NCBI GenBank assembly: GCA_028564705.1
Contig: JAPXFQ010002623.1
Location: 1,468,001-1,532,000, forward strand
Reading direction: 5' to 3'
Origin: Apricaphanius iberus
Lineage: Eukaryota > Chordata > Actinopteri > Cyprinodontiformes > Aphaniidae
Length of the DNA stretch: 64,000 nucleotides
In this document: one piece after another, positions 22,785 through 34,500 of the stretch
Position numbering within the stretch: position 1 is the first letter of the stretch
How the letters are laid out: each line of letters opens with the position of its first letter
Notes under the pieces: generated by a model
What the model was told of the DNA's origin: nothing
Seen by the model: the letters and a program-made list of their open reading frames with translations, nothing else
Database searches by the model: none
Made by a program: the position numbers and the translations under genes

Positions 22785-23335
22785 AGGCCCTGTCCACACG
22801 TAGCCGGGTATCTCACAAAACGGAGATATTTTTCTACGGTTTGTCCTGTTATCCACACCTAGCCGGAGGTTTTCGGCACCAAAAACGAAGCTTTTTAAAA
22901 ACTCCGGCCGAAGTGGAGATTTGCGTTTTCTCCGTTTTCAGTATCTACGTGTGGACGGTTGAAAACGGAGTTTTAAGAGCCGTAACGCCACTTTCCGCGA
23001 CAACAAATGCTCCAACACCACATGTGCGACCTGTGTTTACTCTCGAAAACAGCATTTACTTCCTCAGCGCTGTGTTGGTATCATCCATTGTTAAAGCGCG
23101 TCTTGTTTGTTTGCTTTTATAAGCTGTATAACTGCTGCGTGCTGAAAATAGAGGATATAAAGTTTCTCTTGGCGGATAGGACTGGGGAGAACAACTGCCC
23201 CCTACAGGTTTGCCACGTCTATGAATGTGCTGAAAAACGCATTTATCCGGTTACGTGTGGATGGAGATTTTTTTTTCAAGGAGCAGAGGAAAATCTTCGT
23301 TTAAAAAAAAACCCGGCTACGTGTGGACATGGCCT
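22785..23335. mobile_element. 551 bp TIR element (fish MITE)
   Basis: AGGCCCTGTCCACACGTAGC at the left is mirrored by GCTACGTGTGGACATGGCCT at the right, with one mismatch. The ends are CG-rich and include repeats of ACGTGTGGA and AAAACGGA words typical of a common fish family. No coding capacity was seen. A clear target duplication could not be fixed. Confidence 0.85.
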
Positions 23336-26300
23336 GAGAAACACCGTACTGGATTGACCCTATAAAATGACTCTGAAACATTCAAAACTTCAGTCTGTGT
23401 GAATTTTGTTCACTATCTGCTATTGAAAAAACAACAACAACAACACAGGGCTTTTTGTTTTATAGCTAGTTCTCCTGCTTTCACAGTTTAAGACTGTGTT
23501 GCAGATTTTATCAATTAATCTCTTAGACAAAATAACAAGGTTTTAGTAAGTGCATTGAATATAATTGCCTCTGATACCCAACCAAAGCCTCTCTTAAATC
23601 TGCACTCACATACAAGTCTACTTTGTTACTTAATTCAAAGTTATGAAGAGGTAGGTTTAGATAATTCTACTGTGAAATGGGATACTCCTTCAGGAATTTG
23701 GTAAAACATTGTTCTAATTCCTTGCATATAAACATGAATCAATTTACCAAATATGTACCTGTAAACAGTTATCAAGTTTTCACATCATTGGCATATTTTA
23801 TTAGTTTTTCCTGTTAGGAATAAAGACAATTACACTAAGGTCAATTTATAAAACCAGACATTTAGTTGTTTTTGTATTTTTATTCTTTAAATGACAGAGA
23901 ATATGATCAAGTAAAATATATCACACATATCACACAACATATTACAGGGATAGTTGTGGAAATAATCGCTGGAGGAAAAGCTTCTTTAAAAATAATAACC
24001 TTCAGGTCTTGTATGAGAAAAGTAACCAGTAGGTTTCTGAATTCCAAGGAGGTCTTAAATAGGCTACTGTACTTGTAGCAATGTTCTTCTGCAGAGGTCC
24101 ATAGTGATAAAATATGGCAAAAAGTCTATGCATATTTTGGTCGAAAGGTTAAATGCTCATTCCTCAGACAAATTAATGGAGCTGTAACAGGCTGCAAAGA
24201 ACACTGAAAATTGTTCCAAACGATTTATGGTATGTTTTGAGAAAAAAAAAATGTTAGTAATAAATGTGAATTATTATAACAACTGCTCGTGGCTTAAAAG
24301 AGAAATCAAGCATAATTGATGATAGACAATATTAGAAAATCTTTCCACAACAATGAAAAAAACACAAGCTGCATAACAGCAGAATTTCTGTAGAATTCTA
24401 TTACTTCTGCTTTAAACAGTTGCTTGAGTTTTAACTTATTTTACTATAGGAACTTTGTTAAAGTATAAAAAGATGGAAAAAAGCTAAACATGAATCATTT
24501 CCAATCAGACTTCAGAGCAAACATATATTCATCCAATGGTTTGGGAAAATGCAGCGAGGTTTAGGTCTGGGACATGCCCTGACTGGCCCTCACTATGCTG
24601 AGCCTTTTGTTATGCTGATTTACTCCAGCCTTTTGTCTAAACAACATAACGTGTGAGTTTAGAGTAGGACAAAGAAATTCAAAAGCAATTGACTCAAACA
24701 CAGAGCAGCCTGTATTTAAACGTAAAACGTTTATCACATATAAAATAAAGAAAATACCTCAAACTTTTCTTATTAGTGTTGTACGTTTTTTGTTGTTGCA
24801 AGAACAGAACAAGTGAAAGCTTCAAAGAAGGTCAAAACATATTGTTTTAATAATATATTTTACACAGATATTATATTTTATATTAATATATATTTTATGT
24901 GTGAAAAAAATATTTTTTATGTCTTTATATGTCCTATGGTTGTTTTTAATAACCCAATCTTCAAATTTAATCCAAGAGACAATGTTACTTTATTATACAA
25001 TACTTTAACAAGTTTTGTTCCATTGCTACTTTTCTTAGTATCACAGAACCTTAACCCTACTTCTATCCCATCACAAATGGACTTTCTTTTAATTAATGCT
25101 CCAACTTTCAGAAATGTAGCAAAATAAAATGTGCCCTGCATGAAAAAGAAGGCAATCAGCTTGGAGTCTGGCTCCCTGGTTTAACTCAGACCTGTGTACT
25201 TTAAAGCAGACCTCTATGAATTTGGGGAGACAATGATGCTCTATACTAGGAGCTTGCTGCCTTTACAATCCAAAGAGCCATATTTGCCCTCAGCCCAGAT
25301 AAAACATCCACAGCTTTAGAGCCGATGATGTTACTTGACCTTTTAAAAAAATATATAATTGTAATTTTTGATGAATATCTACTATAGGAAGTTTGTCTTA
25401 ACTTTTAAAGAGCCATATTTTTAAGTTTTTAGATTTTTAAATTAAGGAAAACATGGATACTTTTACTTACTTTGTAGCTTTGAATGATTTTTTAATATTC
25501 GTGAAAAAAAAAATTGTTAAGAAAACACAGTGTCCGACCTAACGAGAAGAAAACTATACCTAAAAAACTTTTCTTTGACTTTAAGTGTCTTTCTGCAATT
25601 ATTCAATAGAAAACCTTCTAGGCCCTCCTTTATTATATTAAAAAATATTAGTTTTTCTTTATAATTTTAAGCCAAAGTCATTAAAATCCATCGTGAAAGG
25701 TTCAATGAACCAGTTATGGCTCTGGAGCCATAGGTAGCAGATCTATCTTGCTTAATCTGGAAAAACAACTTATTCTTCGAAACAAATACCGTAAAGTATC
25801 AGATTTTGAAATACTGCAAGTCAACACTGTTTTGCAACCATTTGTCAACGGAACATCTTCAGCAACAATTGATTCATATACCGCTAATACAGCAAGTGTG
25901 ACAACTGTATTCTATGGGCAGAAATACACTAGATAGTGTACAGTAAAGTAGAGAGGAAGTATGTGAAATTCAAAGAGCAACTCACCCCTCTGCTTACTCC
26001 ACCCCCAATTCCTATTTGAAAAATGCACCACCATGTGGTGTTGCCCAGTGGACTGAGGGACACACAGGGGAAGAAGGCTGGGCTGTGACTGAAATCCAAT
26101 TCGCAATGGAGGTGTGGCCAAGACTCCACTTTTTCTATACCCCACACCGGCAATGCAGCTGACATCATACGTGTCGGCCAACTTCACAAAACCCAGTAGA
26201 GCAAGTAGCGGTGACTGATTCAGTTTCAAATGTGGTGCAAGTTCAAAACACTGATGGTTTTAGGAAGAAAATGTATATGTTCAGTAATATGCACTAAAAT

Positions 26301-26509
26301 GCCAAAACAATTACTAAACATTTAGACACTATTAGACACTCATTTGTACAGTTTATCAGCAAAATAAGTTGAATTGGGGGTGAATTGATCTTTAAATTAG
26401 ACACAGAGAATTTAGATATTACACTAATTTTTTCAAGATTTTTTGTGCCTCGTGGTGTTTATTGTTTTATTTCATTTGATGTAAACATTATTTAAACAGA
26501 GATGGTTTC

Positions 26510-26512
<3 letters not shown>
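23336..26512. other. No recognised gene
   Basis: This is a long AT-rich stretch. The words AAAGAGCCATATTT at about 25270 and 25410 and GAGCCATAGGTAGCAGA at 25725 hint at an old repeat, but no ends were established. Minus-strand frames at 25912-26229 show no domain. Confidence 0.4.

Positions 26513-26576
<64 letters not shown>
26513..26576. repeat. (TA)n microsatellite
   Basis: A pure TA run of about 60 bases. Confidence 0.95.
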
Positions 26577-26577
<1 letters not shown>

Positions 26578-26764
26578 ATATCTGTGGATTCTTCAAAAGT
26601 ATTAGTTGTTAAATTGATTTAATGAAAATGCAGTCCCTTAAAAAGTTTAACTAAGTCTTATATCAGTTTTGTAAACTTACTAAATAAATTTGTCAGTCAG
26701 TAATAGAAACCTGTAAACTTAAACTTAAATGCATTTTCATTCTTTTATGTGTGCTTGGGTTTCT

Positions 26765-28157
26765 GTATCACGCAACTTTACTTACTCTTGCAGCAGTGCA
26801 GAGAAGGGATGCAGTACAGTACTACCGTGAATTGAGTAAATTAGCTAATTCCCGGCTAGAAGTAGTCAATTTTAAAGGGGAAGTTCTACTACTTGACTTA
26901 TCAGCTGTATTTGATACAGTCGACCATGCCATCCTGCTAACCCGCCTAGAGCAATGGGTAGGGATGTCTGGACTTGCTCTGAACTGGGATTTGGTCTTTC
27001 TTGACAGGTGGAAGCTTCCATGTGAAGATTGGTGACTCTTCATAAGCTTCTTCCGACCTGTTCTTGGGTGTGCCACAAGGTTCTATCCTTGTCCCCCTTG
27101 TCTTATCTCTTTACCTATTACCCTTTTGCATAATATTTGATAAGCACAAGCTAATCTTTCACCTATACTGGATGACTGCCAAATTTACTGCCCTTTGACA
27201 AAAAGTTCTAATAGTGCTATTAAGACCCTCTTAGCTTGCCTATAGAATGTAAATGCTTGGTGGCTAATAGCTTTCTGAACCTGAACGAAGACAAAACAGA
27301 GGCCATTGTCTTTTATCCTAATATTAGACTCTGGCCTAACGGCTCTAGACCTTGACCAGCTGGCTGTTTTTCAGAAACACCTGGTCTCCAATCGTGGGGT
27401 CAAACTGGACTCAGGTCTTAAGGTTGATGCCAATATTAACGGTATTGTTAAGTCCTGTTTCTTTCATCTTTTTCGCCTGGCGAAAATTAAGCGTTTGTTT
27501 GTCCCGTGCCCATCTGGAAACAGTTGTGCACGCTTTTGTTAATTCGCGCCTGGACTACTGTAAATCTTTATACAGCGGTCTTAATCAGGCTTCGCTTAAT
27601 CGGCTCCAGGTTGTGCAGAATTCTGCTGCCAGATTTTTAACAGGCACTAAACACTATGAGCATATCACACCTGTCCTGGCCTCCCTCCATTCTTGTTTTT
27701 GTTTTTAACTGCTTCCAGGGCACTGCACCATCATATCTGATGGATCTCCTGACTCTATGCTCCCCCCGCGAGTTGCATTCAAGTGACTACAATTTGTTAG
27801 TGGTCCCACGCTAAATATTCTTCAAAGGGGGCTGAGCTTTCTCACATACGGCACCCAGGCAGGGGAATGCGTTACCTCTCGTTGTCAGGTGTGCGCAATC
27901 GCTGTCACTGTTCAAGAAGCTGCTAAAGACACACTTTTATACTATTGCCCTCAGGGCTACTCAATAACAATTTTAGTTTATTTTTTATATACTTCGGGTT
28001 TTATTTTGGTTTTATAGGGGTTTTTGTTTGGTTTTTATGTGCTGTTTGCTATATCTGTATGGTTATGCCATGTTCAGCGCTTTGGGTGCTATTTGGCCAC
28101 TGAAAGTGCTATATAAATAAAGAATCATGATGATGATGATCATGATGATGATGATGA
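26765..28157 (+). mobile_element. L2-clade LINE, 5'-truncated, copy A
   Basis: The plus strand encodes LLLDLSAVFDTVDHAILL followed by RLEQWVG, the reverse transcriptase motif around the first catalytic aspartate in the L2/Maui group of fish LINEs. The YADD box region (about 27160) is frameshifted. Further on come FVNSRLDYCKSLYSGL and LQVVQNSAARFLTGT, then HITPVLASLH, the C-terminal thumb region. The 3' end reads AGTGCTATATAAATAAAG and finishes in a (ATG)n tail at 28126-28157. Stops and frameshifts are frequent, so this is a dead 5'-truncated copy. It is related to 37740-39950. Confidence 0.9.
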
Positions 28158-28162
28158 AATAT

Positions 28163-28952
28163 GTTCATTTACTCACTCAGAAAAGAGAAGTTTATATCCA
28201 GTCGCAATTAGCGTATATCCATATAATGGGAGTCAATTAGAGCAGCAGATTTACCGCATGTAATAACGCATTATCTGCCCCAAAACTCCTTAATTTAACC
28301 AATTTTTTGTTAGTAAACGTTAGCACTACTCCCCTTGGAGTCCAGAATGTCTCTGAAGGGTTTATTTGTTTGGTTCCGTGGTGATTTAGAGGCTTTTATA
28401 AAACTACAATATCACACAATTACAATGATGTCACTGTTGTGCTCCGTTTCCAGTTGTAGACTGAGCAGCACTTTTGCTCTGTGCTCTACGGTGGTCGGAA
28501 AGACAGAACTTGCTACTGCAGGGATCAACATCATTTGCGTGTTTCCAGTTTGCAGTATAACCGAATGACCAATTGGCCTACGATCAGTTTCCACAGGCTC
28601 CCTTTCTGCAACCTATGCAGACTACAACTGCAATGGCAGGCGGCTGCGACCTCATTAAAGTCACCAGTTAGTGTAAGTTGAAATCGGTTGGATTGAAAGC
28701 CTGTTAAATCCCCTGAAGCTTATACCTTAGAACCTCCGAGAAGTTCTGAGCTCACTGGGGAATATCCCTAACTATTCATAACGAAACATGGTTAAATGAA
28801 GGATTTTGGGGCAGATAATGCCTTATTACAGGCGGCAAATCTCCTGCCCTGATTGACTCCCATTATATGGATATACGCTGATCGTGACTGCATATAAACA
28901 TCACCCAAAACACTCCAAGTGGCTTCAAACTTGTCCGGGTGAGTAAATGAAC
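28163..28952. mobile_element. 790 bp element with long inverted repeats
   Basis: GTTCATTTACTCAC at the left is mirrored at 28941-28952. The similarity continues inward for more than 100 bases: GCGTATATCCATATAATGGG at 28212 and its complement near 28860-28880, and GCATTATCTGCCCCAAAA and its complement near 28805-28825. The arms are therefore much longer than in the other elements here. It begins only a few bases after the LINE tail. The unique middle (about 28300-28790) has no recognised domain. Confidence 0.85.
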
Positions 28953-29689
28953 TGAATTTTTGCTAAAAATAAGGTCCAGCTTAAAACAAAATAAAACTTC
29001 CCCTTGAAACAGAGGGTGAAGGCACTGTCCAAAATATTAGGGAGGCTAACTGCTAACTGTACATTTTGTAAACAGAAGATTACCGTTTCCTCAATGGGCA
29101 TAAATGCAATCAAACCGCACATGAATCGAGCTAGCCACAAAACTGCCACTATGGCACCTGTGAGTACACCGCTTCCCCGATGCCACCATTTCCACAGAAA
29201 TTACTTCAGTCCCATTATCTGCCGCATCTGACCTCAGAGTGACGCTAGTGTGCACACCAGTGTTTGGGCTGAGGTGATTTAGCGTTTATGCACATCTTAA
29301 CACAACCAACATTCATTGAACTCTAACAACTGGATAAATATAATTTTCCAGGGCATGTTTCCTCATTTTACTGTTGCAAAAAAAAAAAAAAAAAAAAAAA
29401 ATATTTAATAGTTTGTCAGTGCATTTTGAAAACATCTTAATTTTACCTTAGAAGGTTTTGAAAAATGCTTGAAGAGGTATTTAAATTGGCTTTGAGATCC
29501 CTGCACATTCCATTTGAGAGGAAGGAACAAGATGAAAAGAAGGAGAAGAAGAGAAGAGAATAAAGAGAAGGGGAAATACTGGAACAATTAAAGAAAGTCA
29601 TAATGATGCGTAAACAAGAACAACCCCCGCCACACACACACACACAAACAAACACACACAAACATAGAGGTGTCCCTCTTCCCACAGTC
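28953..29689. other. Non-coding stretch with A run, purine tract and CA repeat
   Basis: It holds an A run at 29378-29401, a purine-only-like tract at about 29516-29578 (GAAGAAGAG words) and an imperfect (CA)n at about 29631-29665. No coding signal. These lie just upstream of the candidate promoter. Confidence 0.7.
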
Positions 29690-29765
29690 CAGCCCTCATT
29701 TTTGACGTCACCAGCACAGAGATACAAAACAGGCTTTTTACAGCTGAGCTCCTTACTCAGCTCTC
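29690..29765 (+). promoter_or_regulatory. Candidate promoter with consensus CRE motif
   Basis: TGACGTCA, the full palindromic cAMP response element that binds CREB/ATF dimers, is at 29703-29710. About 12-25 bases downstream lie GATACAAAACA and TTTTTACAGC, possible weak TATA-like positions, and pyrimidine-rich CTCAGCTCTCATTC at about 29757 could host initiation. The segment precedes a G+C-richer leader and an open exon. The motif can occur by chance; function is inferred. Confidence 0.4.
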
Positions 29766-30393
29766 ATTCACACACTCGCTCACACACTCTTCAACTCACA
29801 TCTAGACCTTTCTTCAGACACGCTCGCATCAAACATGCTCAGCAAATGTGGGTGGGAGTACAATTAAAACACTGCTTTTAAACAAGAAAACTCCTGTCTC
29901 CTTTTGACTGAACCACGCTCCTCCATCTGTAGGAAAGGAACGCATCATACTGTGTAAAGCTTCAGGACAGGGGAAAGAGAAAGAAGCTCCCGGGCTCCCC
30001 GATCCAGACCCCATCCCAAACAGAGCAGCAGATGTGACTGAGAAGGAGTGGTGGAGAAAGAAACACAATCTCCCCCACCCTGTCCTGTCTTCAAGAACAA
30101 TAGCCTGCCTTCAGCTGGAAAGGGTCAGCTTTGTCCTTCTCCCCGGGCTCCAGCTCAACTGAAGAGCAGACAGACGCGCTGACACGTTGACCCACTGGAG
30201 TGAAGAGGAGAGGACGAGGTAAAACAGCCCGCTGCACTCTACTTGCTTTTATTCAGTACTTGGACAGTTCCCGAGCAACAACTGAAGAGTGTGTGGGCAT
30301 ATTTTCAGCAGATTTTTGGAGTGTCTGTCTTACGAGGGACTAAAGATCACATCTGGCTTGTAGATAAAAAACAGAAAAACAAAAAAAACTGAG

Positions 30394-30605
30394 ATGCAGG
30401 CACCATGTTCACTCAAGCTTGACCTCAGTGGTCCTTCTCGATTCCTGGGTCCAGAGGAAAGCACAACCACCACCAGTAGCTTTCTGCAGCTGGCAGAGAA
30501 GCAGCTCTTTGAGAAGTTTTGGAAAGGGACCTTCAAGGCTGTGGCTACACCGAGACCAGAGAGTGTTATTGTGGCAAGCATCACTGCCAGTCGGAGAGTG
30601 ACCGC
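30394..30605 (+). CDS. Candidate first coding exon, gene not identified
   Basis: An open frame starts at ATG 30394 and runs 70 codons into GTAAGT at 30606, a consensus-strength splice donor, leaving phase 2. The predicted peptide starts MQAPCSLKLDLSG and contains an STTTTSS stretch followed by LQLAEKQLFEKFWKGTFKAV and PRPESVIVA. It is soluble, without a signal peptide or membrane segment, and of normal composition, unlike the low-complexity frames elsewhere. Upstream lies a G+C-richer, repeat-free leader of several hundred bases and a CRE motif. I do not recognise the protein. No downstream exon was found in the remaining 33 kb, so the gene would need a long first intron. A chance frame remains possible. 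Confidence 0.4.
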
Positions 30606-31205
30606 GTAAGTTCTATAGAATTTTCTCAGATGTTGGTAAGCTTTTGTATTTTCATATATATATATAACTCAAACAGCAAATAGTTGTTAGAACTTCAAGG
30701 ATATGTGGGTGTTTAAATGTACCAAAAAAGCACAAAAAAAAAATATTATAATAATAACACTAATGTAGTCATTACAAATTCAAACTGAAACTTTAGAAAA
30801 AAGGAGTTTTAAAATTCTAATGAAGAATGAAATAGCATAAAAACAAACCCCAAAGTCACGGTTGCAGAAACAATGAAATGCAGTTGTAGCAGTTCTTGGT
30901 ATTGGCAGTGCAAATTTGCAAGAAAAAGGAATAAAAATAAAATAGACATACAAGATAAAAACATTTGATATTGTAAAAAAAATCTGCTAAAATTGAATAA
31001 AGATGAGACATAAGCAAGTGTAGTAATAGTTTATCTTTGTTGGGGGCTTTGTTGATGCGTTTTGCATTTTTACTACATTTTCTTATTTGTATTGTTTGAA
31101 TTTCTGATGGTCATCACTGAAAGATATACTTTCCCCTAAAGCATTTTACTCAACATTTATATGTGCTTCTTGACATGTGGAATGAATGTAACAGTGTTCA
31201 TGTAT
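30606..31205. other. Possible first-intron sequence, no recognised feature
   Basis: AT-rich, with short A runs and a short (TA)n near 30655. There are no coding motifs. Confidence 0.5.
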
Positions 31206-31533
31206 TATGGCTGCACAATATCAAATATATCCTTGATTTATGAACGAATCGATAAAATATTACAAAGGAATCTAATAATTTTATCCAATCTACTGGGCAA
31301 AAAAAATGTAATTTGGGTGTGAATGTCAATAATATAATTTGCCTGGTAGATGGAGTCCCTCTATGCTACATGCATACCCCTAACACAATATAGTATCAAA
31401 GGTAGAGATGAAGTTTGCAGAGAGAGTTGAAGACAGATCTGAAGAAAATGTGTATTAATCACAGATGATATTGTCATTGCAACTCTATCTATAACATCAC
31501 CCTCACATGCTTTTGTAATGTTGTGCAGCCCTA
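31206..31533. mobile_element. 328 bp TIR element (hAT-like MITE)
   Basis: TATGGCTGCACAATATC at the left and GTTGTGCAGCCCTA at the right are inverted copies of a fish hAT-type terminus (consensus TAGGGCTGCACAA). The interior is AT-rich and non-coding. The flanking 8 bases match poorly, so the target duplication is eroded. Confidence 0.65.
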
Positions 31534-34500
31534 ATCTGTGTACAAATCTGTTAAATGTTTAGAAAAAGTAACGTAGATGGTAATAATTATTGCTTTTCAT
31601 CTGTGTTGGATGAGCAAGGACCTAAATAATTTGCTCTGTTTGTATGAGTGTGGTTCTGTGAGATAAATTGTCTTGGAAATCTTAGTCAGATTTAGCTTTA
31701 TTCACTAGGTTTGAGCAAACAAACAAGGAATTAGACTTTGTTTCCATCTTGTGCTCATTGGGCGTTTGGTTTGATTCAATTTAAGTTGATGTGCCTCAAG
31801 GCAAAGCACTTAACCACAAGTTGGCGACAAATCTGGGTATTTGGGAAATAATGTGTATGTGTCTGAAAGAGTGGCTGGGCTATTTTGGGAAAATTGCTTT
31901 AAACAGACAGTATGACAAGACAAAAGCATTTCTGTCCATTTACATAAAGAAAAGCTAAAGGGGTCCAGCGTCTTTTTTTGAAGTTTGAAACTTGAACAAG
32001 CCTAGCCTTTTAATATTTCACACAGCCGGCATCTTCATATATTTCTTTTTCTCTGTACCAAGTGTTGGCATACATACCAAACACATATCTGTCGCCTTTA
32101 AAGGTCATGTGACAGCATCTTCCTGTGTCTAATGCCAGACCCGTTGTTCTTCCCCTCTGTACCACGTCTTCGCCGGAGTCTCTGTTGGAGGAGCAACCCC
32201 TCAAGTGTTTGCTGTGACACTCATCTATCTGTCCAAAGGTTAGCTGTAGTACAGCAGCCCTTTGGGTCGGAACAAGGGCAAACATTTTGAACCCTTTTCT
32301 TGACCATCTTCCTGTTTCTGACCCTTTCTTCATGTCTACATTATACTGCAGTTTTACCTATTTTGTCAGAATGCTTTCTGTTGCCTCGGTTTTGCCTGAT
32401 TTCTCATGTCTAACAGCTTCTATAGCAGTTTTGTGATAGCCTTTCCAGAATATTCCCGGACAATTCAATCCGGTCTTTAAACTGAGCTGTTTTTTTTCAA
32501 ATACACCACTTTACTGGAGCATTGCCTTGTTGCTTGTGTGGTCTATAAATGCAAATAAAAAAAGACTTTACTTACATATTTTTAAAACTGTTGGTTAAAT
32601 ATTTGAACAGATGTACTTATATATACATATATACCTGTTAGATACCTGCTTGGTTGAACTATAAATGGTTATGACACCCTTTATCAACTTTTCCTTATGT
32701 GATATTAGCTACACTAATGAGGATTAGAATAGCCCATTTGATCTGACATCGGCACTGGCAGTGGGAAGGCACAGGGAACCAAATAATGGAGCTTTAATAG
32801 CTTCTGTTACTGCAGGAGCATACCGTTGCACAAGGCTTGGTTAGATAAGATTTTAGTAGCTTTTTGGATTGGAGTTAAAAATACTGTTTATTCTTAGCAT
32901 ATGACTGAATATGCTTTTATATGCCAGCCCCTTCAATCAAATCAAATAGATGCAGATTTTTAACTCTAGCCTGACACATATCTAAGACTATTTTATAAAA
33001 TTTGCAAAAAAACAAACAAAAAAAGAAATAAAGCAAAATAATGGGGCTTGCTACTGGGAACCGAGCAGCCTTTTTTCAAATAGCCTTAGGTTCTGGAGCT
33101 TAGCCATACTGTCTCTTCAACTTCAGCCTCTCTTGGAAGAAATCTCTCCTCCAGACACTTCGCCCCACCGCTGTTTCTGTCAGGATGACAGTGACAATGA
33201 CTGTGGCATGGCAGGCAAGAGCAAACAACCCCAGAGAGCACATTAAATGTTGCTAACTTGCCTGGACAGCTCGTAAAATACAAGAGCAGTGTCCTTGTGT
33301 CCAACATTTGTCTCTGTGTGCCCAGCGAAGAACAGACAAAGGGACCACTGGGTAATACGGATTATATATAATGATTAAAAAGAAAAACAACACAGAGCAT
33401 ATCTAGGCAGGGGTAGGCTGAGGCATCCCGCCTCCATCCCCGCTGTATTGTTGATTTTTGCCCAGGCAGAGAGAGTGACTTGGGAATGTTTAGTCAATCC
33501 AAATTCATGGCCTTAGGCTCGCTCCTTTGCTTCCTTGTCTCCAAGAGGAAACATTATTCTTCACTGTAGAGAACTGAGGGGTGATGTACAAATGCACTGA
33601 AAGTGAGAGGGCATTATGTACAACAAGCAGAGACAGAAAGAAAAGAGAAGAAGACAGAGGAAGAAGCCACAGGGAGATGCTTCATGTTCAATCAGCGTGA
33701 GTTCTTTTCTCTCTGTGCTGTCCTGTCCTTTCCGCTCTGCTCCTTTTCTCAGTCTCCCTTTGCTCCTGAAATGAAACGCTGGAGGGACCCGATGGCCACA
33801 GTGGACTAATTAGAGTTTGCCGTCGACCCCCAAATCCCCCCTCCCTGCCTCTTCTTTTTGAGTCCCACAGAGAAGAGGAGGAGTTTTCTGGATTTGTGCA
33901 GCAGTTTGAGCTTGCTCTTCTTCATGAGGACTTCTCTTATATTACTGAAACTCGAGTGCAAATGTCAGTGTGCACATTTGTATGCTATGATAAGACGTCT
34001 GTGATGTTTTCCAGCAATTGAGCATGTTTTATATGAGGTCTTTCTGTATGTATGGTGAGAGTGTACAGCTGCGTCGGTGGTGGGGTTTCGTCCAGCTCTG
34101 TGGCAGATGGCAGGCATGAGTGTCTGCAAAAGGAAGCAGTGGGGTGTATGTGAGCATTGTTGGGGGGGTGGATTCAGGCCTATTACCTCAGCAGATGCTA
34201 CTTTAATGAGGAAGAGGGGGAGAAGTGGTTCGAGTGGCTTGTCGAATTACAGCACCAGAGGGAGGATACAGCAGGCCGGATGGAATAGTGGGAACATCTT
34301 TGAGTGGAGTCCAAAGAAATTCAGGTGCACTATTGACTACAAGTTCTGAATACAACTGAAACAATTAAACATTTGGTGAGATACGTAGTTCGTTGTTCAA
34401 AAACCATAATTTGGAGTGGTGACATTTACCAGAGCAAAAAATTGGTTTGTCTTAAACCATGAGAAGGTAACATGTTCATTTCAAAGATCAGGTCACGTCA

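Noticed and set aside
32010..33307. Minus-strand frames of 107 and 73 codons downstream of the candidate exon
   Set aside because: They lack splice-site context and recognisable motifs, and are on the opposite strand to the candidate gene.
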